A DNA stretch of 64,000 nucleotides, from the NCBI RefSeq assembly GCF_051245535.1, contig NZ_CP195303.1:1364001-1428000 (forward strand). The letters are read 5' to 3'. Positions 36,243-45,316 of the stretch are shown here, in pieces. Each line of letters opens with the position of its first letter. Position 1 is the stretch's first letter. Both the position numbers and the translations under genes were made by a program. Below the pieces are notes generated by a model. That model worked only from the letters and a program-made list of their open reading frames with translations, ran no database searches and was not told the DNA's origin. The stretch is from Micavibrio aeruginosavorus_D. GTDB lineage: Bacteria; Pseudomonadota; Alphaproteobacteria; Micavibrionales; Micavibrionaceae.

Positions 36243-39026
36243 TTACGCCACCTTTTCCTGCGCGCTTTTCGCGGCCAGATCGCGCAGGACGTAGTGCATG
36301 ATGCCACCATTTTCGTAGTAGCCGATTTCGTCCTGCGTATCGATGCGGCACAACGCCTGGATTTCTTCTTTCGAACCATCCTTGCGGGTGATTGTCACGG
36401 TCACATCCATACGCGGCTTAACGCCTTTTTCCAGACCCAGAACGTCGAACGTTTCCGTGCCGTCCAGTTTCAGTGACTGGCGCGTCATGCCGTTTTTGAA
36501 CATAAGCGGCAAAACGCCCATGCCCACCAGGTTGGAACGGTGAATACGTTCAAAGCTTTCGGCCAGAACACATTTCACGCCCAGCAGGAACGTGCCCTTT
36601 GCGGCCCAGTCACGGGATGACCCCGTGCCATATTCCTTGCCCGCAACAACGATCAACGGCGTGCCATCGGCAATGTATTTCATGCACGCATCATAGATCG
36701 GCATTTCCGCGCCGGTCGGCAGGTACTTGGTGTAACCACCTTCTTTACCGCCCAGCATTTCGTTTTTAATGCGGATGTTGGCGAACGTGCCGCGCATCAT
36801 CACTTCATGGTGGCCACGGCGTGCGCCGTAGGAGTTGAAGTCACGCACCTCGACCCCATGATCCATCAAATATTTCCCAGCCGGGGAATCCTTCTTGATC
36901 GAACCGGCGGGTGAAATGTGGTCGGTCGTGATGGAATCACCGAACAAAGCCATGCATGCGGCCCCTTTAATATCCTTAATCCCCGGCGGGGTTTTGGACA
37001 TGCCGGTGAAATATGGCGGGTTGGCGACATAGGTGGATTTTGCATCCCAACCGTATGTTTCGCCTTCGCCACCTTTGACGTCTTGCCATTCCTTCGGCCC
37101 GAGGAACACATCCTTGTACCGATTGGAGAACATGGCGGAGGTCAGGTTGCGGTTGACCGCATCGGCGATTTCTTCGTTGGTCGGCCAGATGTCTTTCAGG
37201 AAGACCGGCTTGCCGTCCTTGTCATTGCCCAGCGCGTCCGTCGCCAGATTGATTTTCATGTTACCAGCCAGCGCATAAGCGACAACCAGCGGCGGCGACG
37301 CCAGATAGTTGGCCTTCACGTGCGGGTTGATACGGCCTTCGAAGTTCCGGTTGCCGGACAGAACGCCCGCCACGGTCAGATCACCCGTTTCAACCGCCTT
37401 GGCAATCGCATCCGGCAGAGGGCCAGAGTTCCCAATGCACGTCGTGCAACCATACCCAACAAGGTTAAAGCCCATCGCATCCAGATGCGTGGTCAGGCCG
37501 GCCTTGTCCAGATAATCGGTCACAACCTGCGATCCCGGGGCAAGTGATGTTTTCACCCACGGCTTCACCTTCATGCCCTTTTCATGGGCCTTCTTCGCCA
37601 CCAGACCAGCGGCCAGCATGACCGACGGGTTCGATGTGTTGGTGCAGGACGTAATGGCCGCAATCACCACATCGCCGTGTTTCAGGCTGTAATCCGTTCC
37701 ATCAACCGGAATGGCGTGGGTCGTGTCGTGTTTTGCGGCGGCATCACATGATTCCGGCATTTCCGACACCATACGATCATCGCCATTGCCGTGGGTCAGA
37801 ACACCCAGCGACTCGGCCAGATAGGTTTTGAACGCATCCGCGGCGTGCGACAACACAACGCGGTCCTGCGGGCGTTTCGGGCCAGCGATGGACGGTTCAA
37901 TCGCACCCAGATCCAGCGACAGCGTATCGGTGAATACTGGCTCCGGTGACGATTCATCGCGCCACATGCCTTGCGCCTTCGCATATTCCTCGACCAGTTT
38001 CGCACGGTGCGGATCACGCCCCGTGAAGGTCAGGTACCGAATGGTTTCACGATCAATCGGGAAGAAGCCGCATGTCGCGCCATATTCCGGCGCCATGTTG
38101 CCAATCGTCGCACGGTCGGCCAGCGACATGTTGTCCAGACCCGGGCCGTAGAATTCAACGAACTTGTTCACCACGCCTTTTTTACGCAGCATCTCGGTCA
38201 CGGTCAGGACCAGATCGGTCGCCGTCGTGCCCTCTTTCATCTTGCCGGTGATTTTGAAACCAATCACTTGCGGGATCAGCATGGACACCGGTTGGCCCAG
38301 CATCGCGGCTTCGGCCTCGATCCCGCCAACGCCCCAACCCAGAACGGCCAGACCGTTCACCATCGTGGTGTGCGAATCCGTGCCCACCAGCGTGTCCGGG
38401 TACGCCACATTGCTGCCGCGCTCCTCGTCCTTCTCCACCCACACGGTTTGGGCCAGATATTCCAAATTCACCTGGTGGCAAATGCCTGTGCCCGGCGGCA
38501 CGACGCGGAAATTGCGGAAGGCTTGTTGACCCCAGCGCAGGAAGGCGTAGCGTTCGCCGTTGCGTTCAAATTCGCGGTCCACGTTGGTTTGGAACGCGGC
38601 GCCATTACCGAACGCATCCACCATCACCGAGTGGTCGATAACCAGATCAACGGCGGTCAGCGGGTTAATCTTCTGCGCATTGCCACCCAACGCTTTCATC
38701 GCTTCGCGCATCGCGGCCAAATCGACCACAGCCGGAACGCCAGTAAAATCCTGCATCAACACGCGGGCCGGACGATACGCCACTTCGTGTTCGGTCTTGC
38801 CCTTGTTCTCCAGCCACGCATGACAGGCCTTCACATCAGCAACGGTCACCGACACGCCATCTTCAAAACGCAGCAGATTTTCCAGCAGCACTTTCATCGA
38901 GAACGGCAGGCGCGACACATCACCGATCTGCTTCGCGGCATCTGGCAAACTGAAATAATCATATGATTTGCCATCGACGGTCAGGCTTTTGCGGGTTTTC
39001 AGGCTATCGTGTCCGGTGCGTGTCAT
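36243..39026 (-). CDS. acnA: Aconitate hydratase A
   Basis: A 927-residue protein of the AcnA/IRP type. The iron-sulphur cluster cysteines are in T-S-C-T-N-T-S-N-P and G-C-T-T-C-I-G-N-S-G-P. Other blocks: S-H-T-T-M, Q-P-V-S-M-L-I-P-Q-V and G-T-G-S-S-R-D-W-A-A-K-G in the C-terminal swivel domain. It interconverts citrate and isocitrate in the TCA cycle. ATG 39026 is chosen because AAGGA lies 8 bases upstream; the longer in-frame start is not family-like. A CtrA-type box lies about 165 bases upstream. Confidence 0.96.
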   Translation of the reverse strand: MTRTGHDSLKTRKSLTVDGKSYDYFSLPDAAKQIGDVSRLPFSMKVLLENLLRFEDGVSVTVADVKACHAWLENKGKTEHEVAYRPARVLMQDFTGVPAVVDLAAMREAMKALGGNAQKINPLTAVDLVIDHSVMVDAFGNGAAFQTNVDREFERNGERYAFLRWGQQAFRNFRVVPPGTGICHQVNLEYLAQTVWVEKDEERGSNVAYPDTLVGTDSHTTMVNGLAVLGWGVGGIEAEAAMLGQPVSMLIPQVIGFKITGKMKEGTTATDLVLTVTEMLRKKGVVNKFVEFYGPGLDNMSLADRATIGNMAPEYGATCGFFPIDRETIRYLTFTGRDPHRAKLVEEYAKAQGMWRDESSPEPVFTDTLSLDLGAIEPSIAGPKRPQDRVVLSHAADAFKTYLAESLGVLTHGNGDDRMVSEMPESCDAAAKHDTTHAIPVDGTDYSLKHGDVVIAAITSCTNTSNPSVMLAAGLVAKKAHEKGMKVKPWVKTSLAPGSQVVTDYLDKAGLTTHLDAMGFNLVGYGCTTCIGNSGPLPDAIAKAVETGDLTVAGVLSGNRNFEGRINPHVKANYLASPPLVVAYALAGNMKINLATDALGNDKDGKPVFLKDIWPTNEEIADAVNRNLTSAMFSNRYKDVFLGPKEWQDVKGGEGETYGWDAKSTYVANPPYFTGMSKTPPGIKDIKGAACMALFGDSITTDHISPAGSIKKDSPAGKYLMDHGVEVRDFNSYGARRGHHEVMMRGTFANIRIKNEMLGGKEGGYTKYLPTGAEMPIYDACMKYIADGTPLIVVAGKEYGTGSSRDWAAKGTFLLGVKCVLAESFERIHRSNLVGMGVLPLMFKNGMTRQSLKLDGTETFDVLGLEKGVKPRMDVTVTITRKDGSKEEIQALCRIDTQDEIGYYENGGIMHYVLRDLAAKSAQEKVA

Positions 39027-39190
39027 GGATGAAATCCTTGGTCGTAGAGTGAGGTGGTTGAAAATTCGACAGATGAATTGTGCAGATAACTTAGCATGCT
39101 GGCGCAAAAATCAAAGTGTTCGACCCACATGTGGATGCAGTTGAGAACGCTTTGCAAACAATGCGCGCAAGGGAGTGTAGGACGGGATGT

Positions 39191-39205
39191 TTAATGGAGC
39201 GTTAA
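39191..39205. promoter_or_regulatory. CtrA-type box (TTAA-N7-TTAA) upstream of acnA
   Basis: A perfect TTAA-N7-TTAA match, 165 bases upstream of the acnA start. A second degenerate site, TTAA-N7-CTAA, lies at 39328-39342. This gap of about 640 bases (39027-39670) has no gene; the other contents are a hairpin at 39482 and repeat copy 5. Confidence 0.4.
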
Positions 39206-39399
39206 GCCGCTTTGATTTATGAAAACACCCTGTATCATCCCGGACGCATGTGGGGGATGACACAATCGCCCCACCCGCTTGGGCCACCACCAAAACCGTT
39301 AAAAATCAAAACCCTGTCCCAAACCGCTTAACAAAACCCTAACAAAAAACCGCAGAAATCCGCCAATTTTTGCCTTATTCTTTGGTCTATGGCCCTTAA

Positions 39400-39516
39400 T
39401 TTGGCCATATTTGGCCGTCAAGCTTGAAGGGTGAGAGCGAAGTTTTCCAGCTTCCTCCTTCGCAAATGGTTCCAGCTTCTTAAAAAATCCGTCGCCTTCC
39501 CCGGGCGGCGGATTTT
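39400..39516 (+). ncRNA. Candidate small RNA ending in a strong terminator
   Basis: A stem of about 14 bp (AAAAATCCGTCGCC with GGCGGCGGATTTTT, one G-T pair) plus a T-rich tract ends at about 39516. No coding gene lies upstream on this strand for at least 300 bases. GCGAAG/CTTCGC forms another small hairpin before it. Promoter elements are not convincing. Confidence 0.3.
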
Positions 39517-39544
39517 TCTTTTCCCGTATAATTTAATTATGGCC

Positions 39545-39612
39545 GTCACCCCGGCGAAGGCCGGGGTCTTCATCCCTTATGGCCGGAAGATCCCGGCCTT
39601 CGCCGGGATGAC
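39545..39612. repeat. Composite palindromic intergenic repeat, copy 5
   Basis: Arms GTCACCCCGGCGAAGG and CCTTCGCCGGGATGAC with a 20-base inner spacer. It lies 60 bases upstream of ccmA. Confidence 0.8.
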
Positions 39613-39670
39613 GAGGGAAAACAGGGTGCGCCCCCTTGTCCCCGGGGCACCCCCACGCTACAACCTCCCC

Positions 39671-40306
39671 ATGATGATATCCGCTGAAAAACTGGCGTTG
39701 CACCGGGGGTTAACTCCGGTCCTGCACGGCCTGTCCTTTGCCGTTCCGGCGGGGCAGTTGGCCGCGCTGACGGGTGCGAATGGCAGCGGAAAAACCACCC
39801 TGCTCCAAACCATTGCCGGGCTGATCACACCGGATGCGGGCCGCATCCTGTTTGACGGCGTGGCATTGGATGCCGAAGACCGCGCCCCGCTGATCCATTG
39901 GATCGCGCCGGATAACCCGTTCAAACATGCGCTAACCGTTTCCGAAAATCTGGTTTTCTGGGCCGCCATGATGGGCGTGCGCGCCGATGCCGATATGATC
40001 GCCGCCGCCTTGCACCGGATGGAGGTTGTCCATCTGGCCCACCGCATCGTTGGCACATTGTCCACCGGGCAACGCCGCCGCGCGGCCTTGTGCCGTTTGT
40101 TTCTGGCCCCGCGTCCGGTCTGGTTGCTGGATGAACCGGCGCTGGCGTTGGATGATCATGCGGCGGATGAATTGATCGCGCTGACCCATGCGCATTGCGG
40201 TGATGGCGGATGCGCCATTGTCGCCACGCACCGCCCGCCGCGATGGGATGCGAATATGATTATCCCGCTGTCCCCCGAATATCATTTGATGTCGGAGGTC
40301 GCGTAA
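39671..40306 (+). CDS. ccmA: Haem exporter ATP-binding protein CcmA
   Basis: A 211-residue ABC ATPase, short as is usual for CcmA. Walker A G-A-N-G-S-G-K-T-T, signature L-S-T-G-Q-R-R-R, Walker B V-W-L-L-D-E-P. With CcmB and CcmC it releases haem-loaded CcmE. It starts the ccm operon. The start could be ATG 39671 or 39674, and no strong ribosome binding site is visible. It is 5 bases from ccmB. Confidence 0.88.
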   Translation: MMISAEKLALHRGLTPVLHGLSFAVPAGQLAALTGANGSGKTTLLQTIAGLITPDAGRILFDGVALDAEDRAPLIHWIAPDNPFKHALTVSENLVFWAAMMGVRADADMIAAALHRMEVVHLAHRIVGTLSTGQRRRAALCRLFLAPRPVWLLDEPALALDDHAADELIALTHAHCGDGGCAIVATHRPPRWDANMIIPLSPEYHLMSEVA

Positions 40307-40311
40307 ACGCC

Positions 40312-40977
40312 GTGCTGTCATTCACCGCGACCATCAACCGCGACATTACCCTCGCCCGCCGCAACCCGGCGCGCATGATCGCCGTGCCGACATTCTTTAT
40401 CCTGTTGGTCACGATTTTCCCGCTGGCCCTCGGCCCCGATCCTGATTTGCTGGCACGTATTGCCCCCGGCGTGTTGATGGCCGCCGCCCTGATGGCCACG
40501 CTGATCCATCTCGACCGCCTGTTCCGCGATGATGCCGAGGATGGTACGCTGGATGCCGTCATCATTTCCCCCGCACCGCTGTCGCTCTACACCGCCGGGC
40601 GGATTGCCGCGCACTGGATTGTGACGGGCCTGCCTTTGCTCATCCTCTGCCCCGTCATGGCGATGATTTTAAATGCGCCGTTACCGTTTACCGCATCGGT
40701 ATTCGGAATCATCCTGCCCGCGACGTTGCTGCTGACTTTGATCGGTGCGGCGGTTCAGGGGTTAAGCCTGGGATCCGGCATTGGCGGTGTGTTGCTGGCC
40801 GTGCTGGCCCTGCCACTATACATCCCGGTTTTGATTTTTTCCGGTGCGGCGCTGCATCTGCTGTCCACCGGAATGGGTGCCGCCATGCCGATGGCGATTT
40901 TATGGGCGTGCGTGGCATTGGCCGCGCCGCTGACACCGCTGGTCACGGCGGCCACTTTGCGTATGGCGAGGGGATGA
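40312..40977 (+). CDS. ccmB: Haem exporter membrane protein CcmB
   Basis: A 221-residue, six-helix membrane protein of normal CcmB length. Features: R-D-I-T-L-A-R-R-N-P near the start, L-D-R-L-F-R-D-D-A-E-D-G-T-L-D and P-L-Y-I-P-V-L-I-F-S-G in the last third. The start is a GTG at 40312, with GGAGG about 13 bases upstream; longer frames overlap ccmA. It forms the permease of the CcmAB complex. Confidence 0.9.
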   Translation: MLSFTATINRDITLARRNPARMIAVPTFFILLVTIFPLALGPDPDLLARIAPGVLMAAALMATLIHLDRLFRDDAEDGTLDAVIISPAPLSLYTAGRIAAHWIVTGLPLLILCPVMAMILNAPLPFTASVFGIILPATLLLTLIGAAVQGLSLGSGIGGVLLAVLALPLYIPVLIFSGAALHLLSTGMGAAMPMAILWACVALAAPLTPLVTAATLRMARG

Positions 40978-41000
40978 TGAAGAAAATGGATTTATTTTTT

Positions 41001-41084
41001 GTCATTCCCGCGAAAGCGGGAATCCAGAAGACCGGGATGCATCGCGCCCCATGGCTCTGCATCCCGGGTCAAGCCCGGGATGAC
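41001..41084. repeat. Composite palindromic intergenic repeat, copy 6, inside the ccm operon
   Basis: GTCATTCCCGCG arm and a CCCGGGATGAC arm enclose a diverged centre. It sits in the 127-base gap between ccmB and ccmC, so a folded structure may affect their joint transcription. Confidence 0.8.
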
Positions 41085-41104
41085 AAAACGGAAGGTATGT
41101 CATC

Positions 41105-41836
41105 ATGAAACTGGCCAACCCCACACGATTTAACCGCATCAGCCGCATCATCACACCGTTGATGACCCTGCTGTGCGTTGCCCTGCTGATCCCCGGCCTG
41201 TACACCGCGCTCTATTCCTCCCCGCCGGATTACCAGCAACATGAGTCCGTGCGGATCATGTATGTCCACGTGCCCGCCGCATGGGTGGCGTTGATGGCCT
41301 ATGCCAGTTTGGGCGTAGCGGGCATTGTCATGCTGGTGTGGAAACATATGCTGGCGGGATTGTGGATCCGCGCCGTCGCCCCAATCGGCATGGCCTTCAC
41401 CGCCATCTGTCTGGTATCGGGCAGTTTGTGGGGCATGCCCACATGGGGCACATGGTGGGTGTGGGATGCACGACTGACCTCCGTCCTTGTCCTGTTTTTC
41501 CTGTATGTCGGCATTCTCGCGCTCGATCTGGCCTATGACGACCGGGACAAGGGCTTGCACGCGTCCGCATGGCTGGCTGCCATTGGCCTGATCAACCTGC
41601 CGATCATTAAATTCTCGGTCGAATGGTGGAACACGCTGCACCAACCGGCCAGCATTACCAGCATCACGCGCATGGCCAACCCCGCCATCGACCCCAGCAT
41701 GATGACGCCGCTGTTCCTGATGGCGGGTGCGTTTACGGCCCTGTTCTTTGCGCTGGCGCTGACCCGTTTGCAGATTGTAATGACGCACCGGAAGATGCGG
41801 ATGAAAGCCCTGCGGATGCAGGCAGACTCGATATAA
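41105..41836 (+). CDS. ccmC: Haem chaperone membrane protein CcmC
   Basis: A 243-residue six-helix protein. The W-rich haem-handling signature is W-G-M-P-T-W-G-T-W-W-V-W-D-A-R-L-T-S, and the periplasmic histidines occur in V-H-V-P-A-A-W and W-N-T-L-H-Q-P. It passes haem to CcmE. GGAAGG lies upstream of the ATG. Confidence 0.95.
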   Translation: MKLANPTRFNRISRIITPLMTLLCVALLIPGLYTALYSSPPDYQQHESVRIMYVHVPAAWVALMAYASLGVAGIVMLVWKHMLAGLWIRAVAPIGMAFTAICLVSGSLWGMPTWGTWWVWDARLTSVLVLFFLYVGILALDLAYDDRDKGLHASAWLAAIGLINLPIIKFSVEWWNTLHQPASITSITRMANPAIDPSMMTPLFLMAGAFTALFFALALTRLQIVMTHRKMRMKALRMQADSI

Positions 41837-41851
41837 TAAGGATTGCATGGA

Positions 41852-42001
41852 ATGACCTTCGAAACCTTTTTCGCCATGAACGGTTACGGCCTCTATGTCT
41901 GGGGTTCCTATGGCTTTGCCGCGATTGTGTTGATCGTGCTGACGCTGGCCACATACGTCCGCGCCCACGAAATCAAGAAAGATAACGAGAATGACGCGTA
42001 A
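41852..42001 (+). CDS. ccmD: Haem exporter protein CcmD
   Basis: A 49-residue single-pass membrane protein. M-N-G-Y-G-L-Y-V-W-G-S-Y-G-F matches the CcmD N-terminal block and a basic, charged tail follows. It helps release holo-CcmE from CcmABC. A weak AAGGA lies upstream. Its end overlaps ccmE by 11 bases, the stop TAA lying at 41999-42001. Confidence 0.85.
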   Translation: MTFETFFAMNGYGLYVWGSYGFAAIVLIVLTLATYVRAHEIKKDNENDA

Positions 42002-42455
42002 ACACCGCCGTTTGGTGGCTCTGGTTCTTATTCTGTTGGGTGTGGCGGTGGCGACCGCGTTGCTGCTGTTCGCCCTGCGCCAGAATGTCACTTATTTCAT
42101 GAGCCCGACTGATCTGGTCTCCACCAGCGCGCGTCCTTTAGCAGGCGGTCGCCCAATCCGCGTCGGCGGCATGGTTGTGTATGGCACCGTGAAACGTGAA
42201 GGCACCATCACCCGCTTCACCGTCACCGACAATGAAAACAATGTCGTGATTGAATATGACGGCATCGTCCCCGATTTGTTCCGCGAAGGTCAGGGCATTA
42301 TCGCCACCGGGACGATCAATAACGATCACGTTTTTATCGCCACGCAATTGCTGGCCAAGCACGATGAAAATTATATGCCGCCCGAAGTGGCCAAAGCCAT
42401 GAAACCGCATTTCGACGCGATGGAAGCCAAACAACAAGAGGCCCCACAGCAATGA
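41991..42455 (+). CDS. ccmE: Haem chaperone CcmE
   Basis: A 154-residue periplasmic protein with an N-terminal anchor. F-M-S-P-T-D-L and R-V-G-G-M-V-V-Y-G-T-V are CcmE hallmarks, followed by V-I-E-Y-D-G-I-V-P-D-L-F-R-E-G-Q-G. The haem-binding His lies in the block I-A-T-Q-L-L-A-K-H-D-E-N-Y-M-P-P. It overlaps ccmF by 4 bases (ATGA). Confidence 0.94.
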   Translation: MTRKHRRLVALVLILLGVAVATALLLFALRQNVTYFMSPTDLVSTSARPLAGGRPIRVGGMVVYGTVKREGTITRFTVTDNENNVVIEYDGIVPDLFREGQGIIATGTINNDHVFIATQLLAKHDENYMPPEVAKAMKPHFDAMEAKQQEAPQQ

Positions 42456-44368
42456 TTGCGGAACTCGGCCATTTTGCGTTGATCTTGTCCCTGTTCTGCG
42501 CCGCCCTGCAAATGGCCGCGGGGTGGAAATCGCGGAAAGACGGCATGGATGCTTGGCTGCTTGTGGCCCGCCGGGCTGCTGTGTTCCAGTGCGCGACCAT
42601 CACCACCGCCTTTGCCGCGCTCATCTACGCCTTCGTCGTATCGGATTTCTCGCTCGCGCTGGTCGTGAACAACAGCCACACGCTGAAACCCCTGCTCTAT
42701 AAAATCGCGGGCACATGGGGCAACCATGAGGGGTCGATGGTCCTGTGGGTGCTGATCCTCGCCTTGTTCGGCGCGTTATCCCTGCGCCAAGCCATGCCGA
42801 ACACCATGCGCGCCATGCTGTTGACCGTGCAGGGGATGCAGGGTGTGGGCATTCTGGCCTTTATCCTGTTTACATCCAATCCGTTTGCCCGCCTGAACCC
42901 CGCACCCGCCGATGGGATGGATTTGAACCCGTTGTTGCAAGACCCCGGCCTCGCCTTCCATCCGCCGCTGCTTTATCTGGGCTATGTCGGGTTTTCGATT
43001 GTGTTTTCTTTTGCCTGTGCGGGTCTTCTGACCAACGCGATCAACCGCGACTGGGCCGCGCTGGTCCGCCCATGGGTTCTGGCCGCATGGTCGGGGTTGA
43101 GCGCGGGCATCGCGCTTGGATCATGGTGGGCGTATTACGAATTGGGCTGGGGCGGATTCTGGTTCTGGGACCCGGTGGAAAATGCTTCTTTGATGCCGTG
43201 GCTGTGCGGCACGGCGCTTTTGCATTCCATCATCATCACGCGCCATCGCGGGGCGTTGCCGCGCTGGAGCGTTTTGCTGGCCCTGCTCGCCTACACCTTC
43301 TCCCTGCTCGGCACATTCCTTGTGCGCTCCGGCGTTTTGACATCGGTGCATGCCTTTGCCACCGATCCATCGCGCGGATTGTTTATCCTCGGCCTGCTGG
43401 CCGTGTTCGCGGGTGGTGGGTTCCTGCTCTATGCCTTGCGCGCGCCGGATTTGAAAAGCGATGCCGGGTTCAAACCGGTCAGCCGCGAAAGCGCATTGGT
43501 CCTGAACAATCTGATTTTAACGGCCATGGCCGCGACCATTCTGGTCGGCACGTTATACCCGATGATTTTATCATCGCTGAACGCCGGGCAAATTTCGGTG
43601 GGGCCGCCGTTTTTTAATGCCACCATCCTGCCTTTGGCCGTGCCCTTGATCCTGCTGATGGGTGTGGGGCCCTTTCTGGCGTGGAAAAAGGCCGACCTCA
43701 TGGCCATACGCGGGCAATTGATAACGGCCTCAGCCATCACGGCGGTGATTGTCGGGCTGATCATCGCTATTCAAACGGAAACATCCTTTATCGTTCTGGG
43801 CGGCTTTGCGCTTGGCCTCTGGGCGATTGTCACCACGCTGGCCGATACATGGGCGTACCGGGCAAAACTCACCCTCTCGGGCTGGGGCATGCGGCTGGCT
43901 CATATCGGATTGGGCGTGGCCGTCATTGGCATTGTCGGCACCACGCTGTGGAAAATTGAAACGGCGCAGATTTTAAAACCGGGTGAGCATTTAACCGCCG
44001 GGCGCTGGACCATCACGCTGGATTCCGTCGATGCCGGGTTTGGCCCGAATTATTCCACCATCATGGCGCATGTCACGGCACGTGCGGGCAACACATCCAT
44101 CGCTCTGTCCCCCGAACGCCGTTATTACCCGGTCGGCGGCATGGCCACGACCGAAGCCGCCATTCGCACATCCCTGCGCGATGATATTTATGTCGTTCTG
44201 GGGCAACAAGATACGATTGATCAAAGCGGGGGCCAAGGAAATGGCTGGATTGTCCGCGCCACCACCCACCCGTTGGTCGCGTTGATCTGGGGCGGGTTTG
44301 CCATGATTGCTGCGGGCGGTCTGTGCGCTTTGTTCGGCCAACGCCGTAAGGATAAAGGAGGATCATAA
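42452..44368 (+). CDS. ccmF: Haem lyase subunit CcmF
   Basis: A 638-residue membrane protein of normal CcmF length. The W-rich motif W-G-N-H-E-G-S-M-V-L-W-V and the W-W-A-Y-Y-E-L-G-W-G-G-F-W-F-W-D-P-V-E-N-A-S block are present, with periplasmic histidines in F-H-P-P-L-L-Y. It attaches haem to the CXXCH sites of apocytochromes c with CcmH. Confidence 0.96.
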   Translation: MIAELGHFALILSLFCAALQMAAGWKSRKDGMDAWLLVARRAAVFQCATITTAFAALIYAFVVSDFSLALVVNNSHTLKPLLYKIAGTWGNHEGSMVLWVLILALFGALSLRQAMPNTMRAMLLTVQGMQGVGILAFILFTSNPFARLNPAPADGMDLNPLLQDPGLAFHPPLLYLGYVGFSIVFSFACAGLLTNAINRDWAALVRPWVLAAWSGLSAGIALGSWWAYYELGWGGFWFWDPVENASLMPWLCGTALLHSIIITRHRGALPRWSVLLALLAYTFSLLGTFLVRSGVLTSVHAFATDPSRGLFILGLLAVFAGGGFLLYALRAPDLKSDAGFKPVSRESALVLNNLILTAMAATILVGTLYPMILSSLNAGQISVGPPFFNATILPLAVPLILLMGVGPFLAWKKADLMAIRGQLITASAITAVIVGLIIAIQTETSFIVLGGFALGLWAIVTTLADTWAYRAKLTLSGWGMRLAHIGLGVAVIGIVGTTLWKIETAQILKPGEHLTAGRWTITLDSVDAGFGPNYSTIMAHVTARAGNTSIALSPERRYYPVGGMATTEAAIRTSLRDDIYVVLGQQDTIDQSGGQGNGWIVRATTHPLVALIWGGFAMIAAGGLCALFGQRRKDKGGS

Positions 44369-44369
44369 A

Positions 44370-44918
44370 ATGATTACACGCACACAACGTCTTTATTTTC
44401 TCCTGCCGCTGGCCTTCCTCGGCTTCCTGATCGCCTTGGCCATCGTGCCGTTGCTGAAAGGCACGGACCCGTCCAAGCTGGACAGCGCCCTGATCGGCCA
44501 GCAAGCTCCGGCCTACACCGCCGACGGGTTTGATCCTGCCATTGTGGACACCATCTTCCGTGGCCCCGGCCCGGTGCGCGTGGTGAATTTCTTCGCGAGC
44601 TGGTGCCCGCCATGCGAAGCCGAACACCCGATGCTGGAATCCATTGCGATGATCGACAATGTCATGGTCATCGGCATCAATGTCCGCGATCTGCCGCAAA
44701 AGCGCGAAGCCTTCCTCGCCCGCCTCGGCAACCCGTTCGATACCATCCTGAATGATCCCGATGGCGGATTATCCATCGCCTGGGGCACCAGCGGTACACC
44801 CGAAACATTTATCATCGACATGGGTGGCATCATCCGCCACCGCATCACCGGACCGATCCAGCAAGCGGATATTGACGGCCTGATCCTGCCACTGGTTCAA
44901 AAGGGCAACGCCCCATGA
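44370..44918 (+). CDS. ccmG: Thiol-disulphide oxidoreductase CcmG (DsbE)
   Basis: A 182-residue membrane-anchored thioredoxin-like protein. It has one N-terminal membrane helix, then F-F-A-S-W-C-P-P-C-E-A-E-H-P, the W-C-P-P-C active site, and the T-P-E-T-F cis-proline region. It keeps the cytochrome CXXCH cysteines reduced. A strong AAAGGAGGAT lies upstream. It overlaps ccmH by 4 bases. Confidence 0.95.
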   Translation: MITRTQRLYFLLPLAFLGFLIALAIVPLLKGTDPSKLDSALIGQQAPAYTADGFDPAIVDTIFRGPGPVRVVNFFASWCPPCEAEHPMLESIAMIDNVMVIGINVRDLPQKREAFLARLGNPFDTILNDPDGGLSIAWGTSGTPETFIIDMGGIIRHRITGPIQQADIDGLILPLVQKGNAP

Positions 44919-45316
44919 TCCGCGTTTTTCTGGCTCTTCTTCTGCTCTCCACCCCCGCATGGGCGATGCAGGACCCGCGTGAAATTCTGGCCGACCCGGT
45001 GCAGGAAAGCCGGGCGCAGGACTTGTTCCACGATCTGCGCTGCGTCGTATGCCAGAACCAGAGCATTGCCGAATCCGATGCCGCCATTGCGCGTGATATG
45101 CGTAAGCTGGTCCGCGACCGGATTGAATCCGGGGCCAGCGATGCCGACATCATCAATGAACTGCACCGCAATTACGGCGACTTCGTTTTAATGACGCCCC
45201 CGGTTGACCCGCGCACATGGATTTTGTGGGGCATGCCGATCATTATTCTGGGGCTGGGCGGGTTCGTCGCCATGCGCTCCCTGCGCCGCGCGGCCAATAT
45301 GGACGATCCATCATGA
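44915..45316 (+). CDS. ccmH: Cytochrome c biogenesis protein CcmH
   Basis: A 133-residue protein. Signal peptide, then the redox motif L-R-C-V-V-C-Q-N-Q-S-I-A-E-S with two Cys and a C-terminal membrane helix. CcmH reduces the cytochrome thiols with CcmG and binds CcmF. It overlaps the next gene by 4 bases (ATGA). Confidence 0.95.
   Translation: MIRVFLALLLLSTPAWAMQDPREILADPVQESRAQDLFHDLRCVVCQNQSIAESDAAIARDMRKLVRDRIESGASDADIINELHRNYGDFVLMTPPVDPRTWILWGMPIIILGLGGFVAMRSLRRAANMDDPS

Noticed and set aside
39431..39670. N-terminal extension of ccmA
   Set aside because: It runs through a terminator-like hairpin and a palindromic repeat copy; CcmA proteins begin near 39671.
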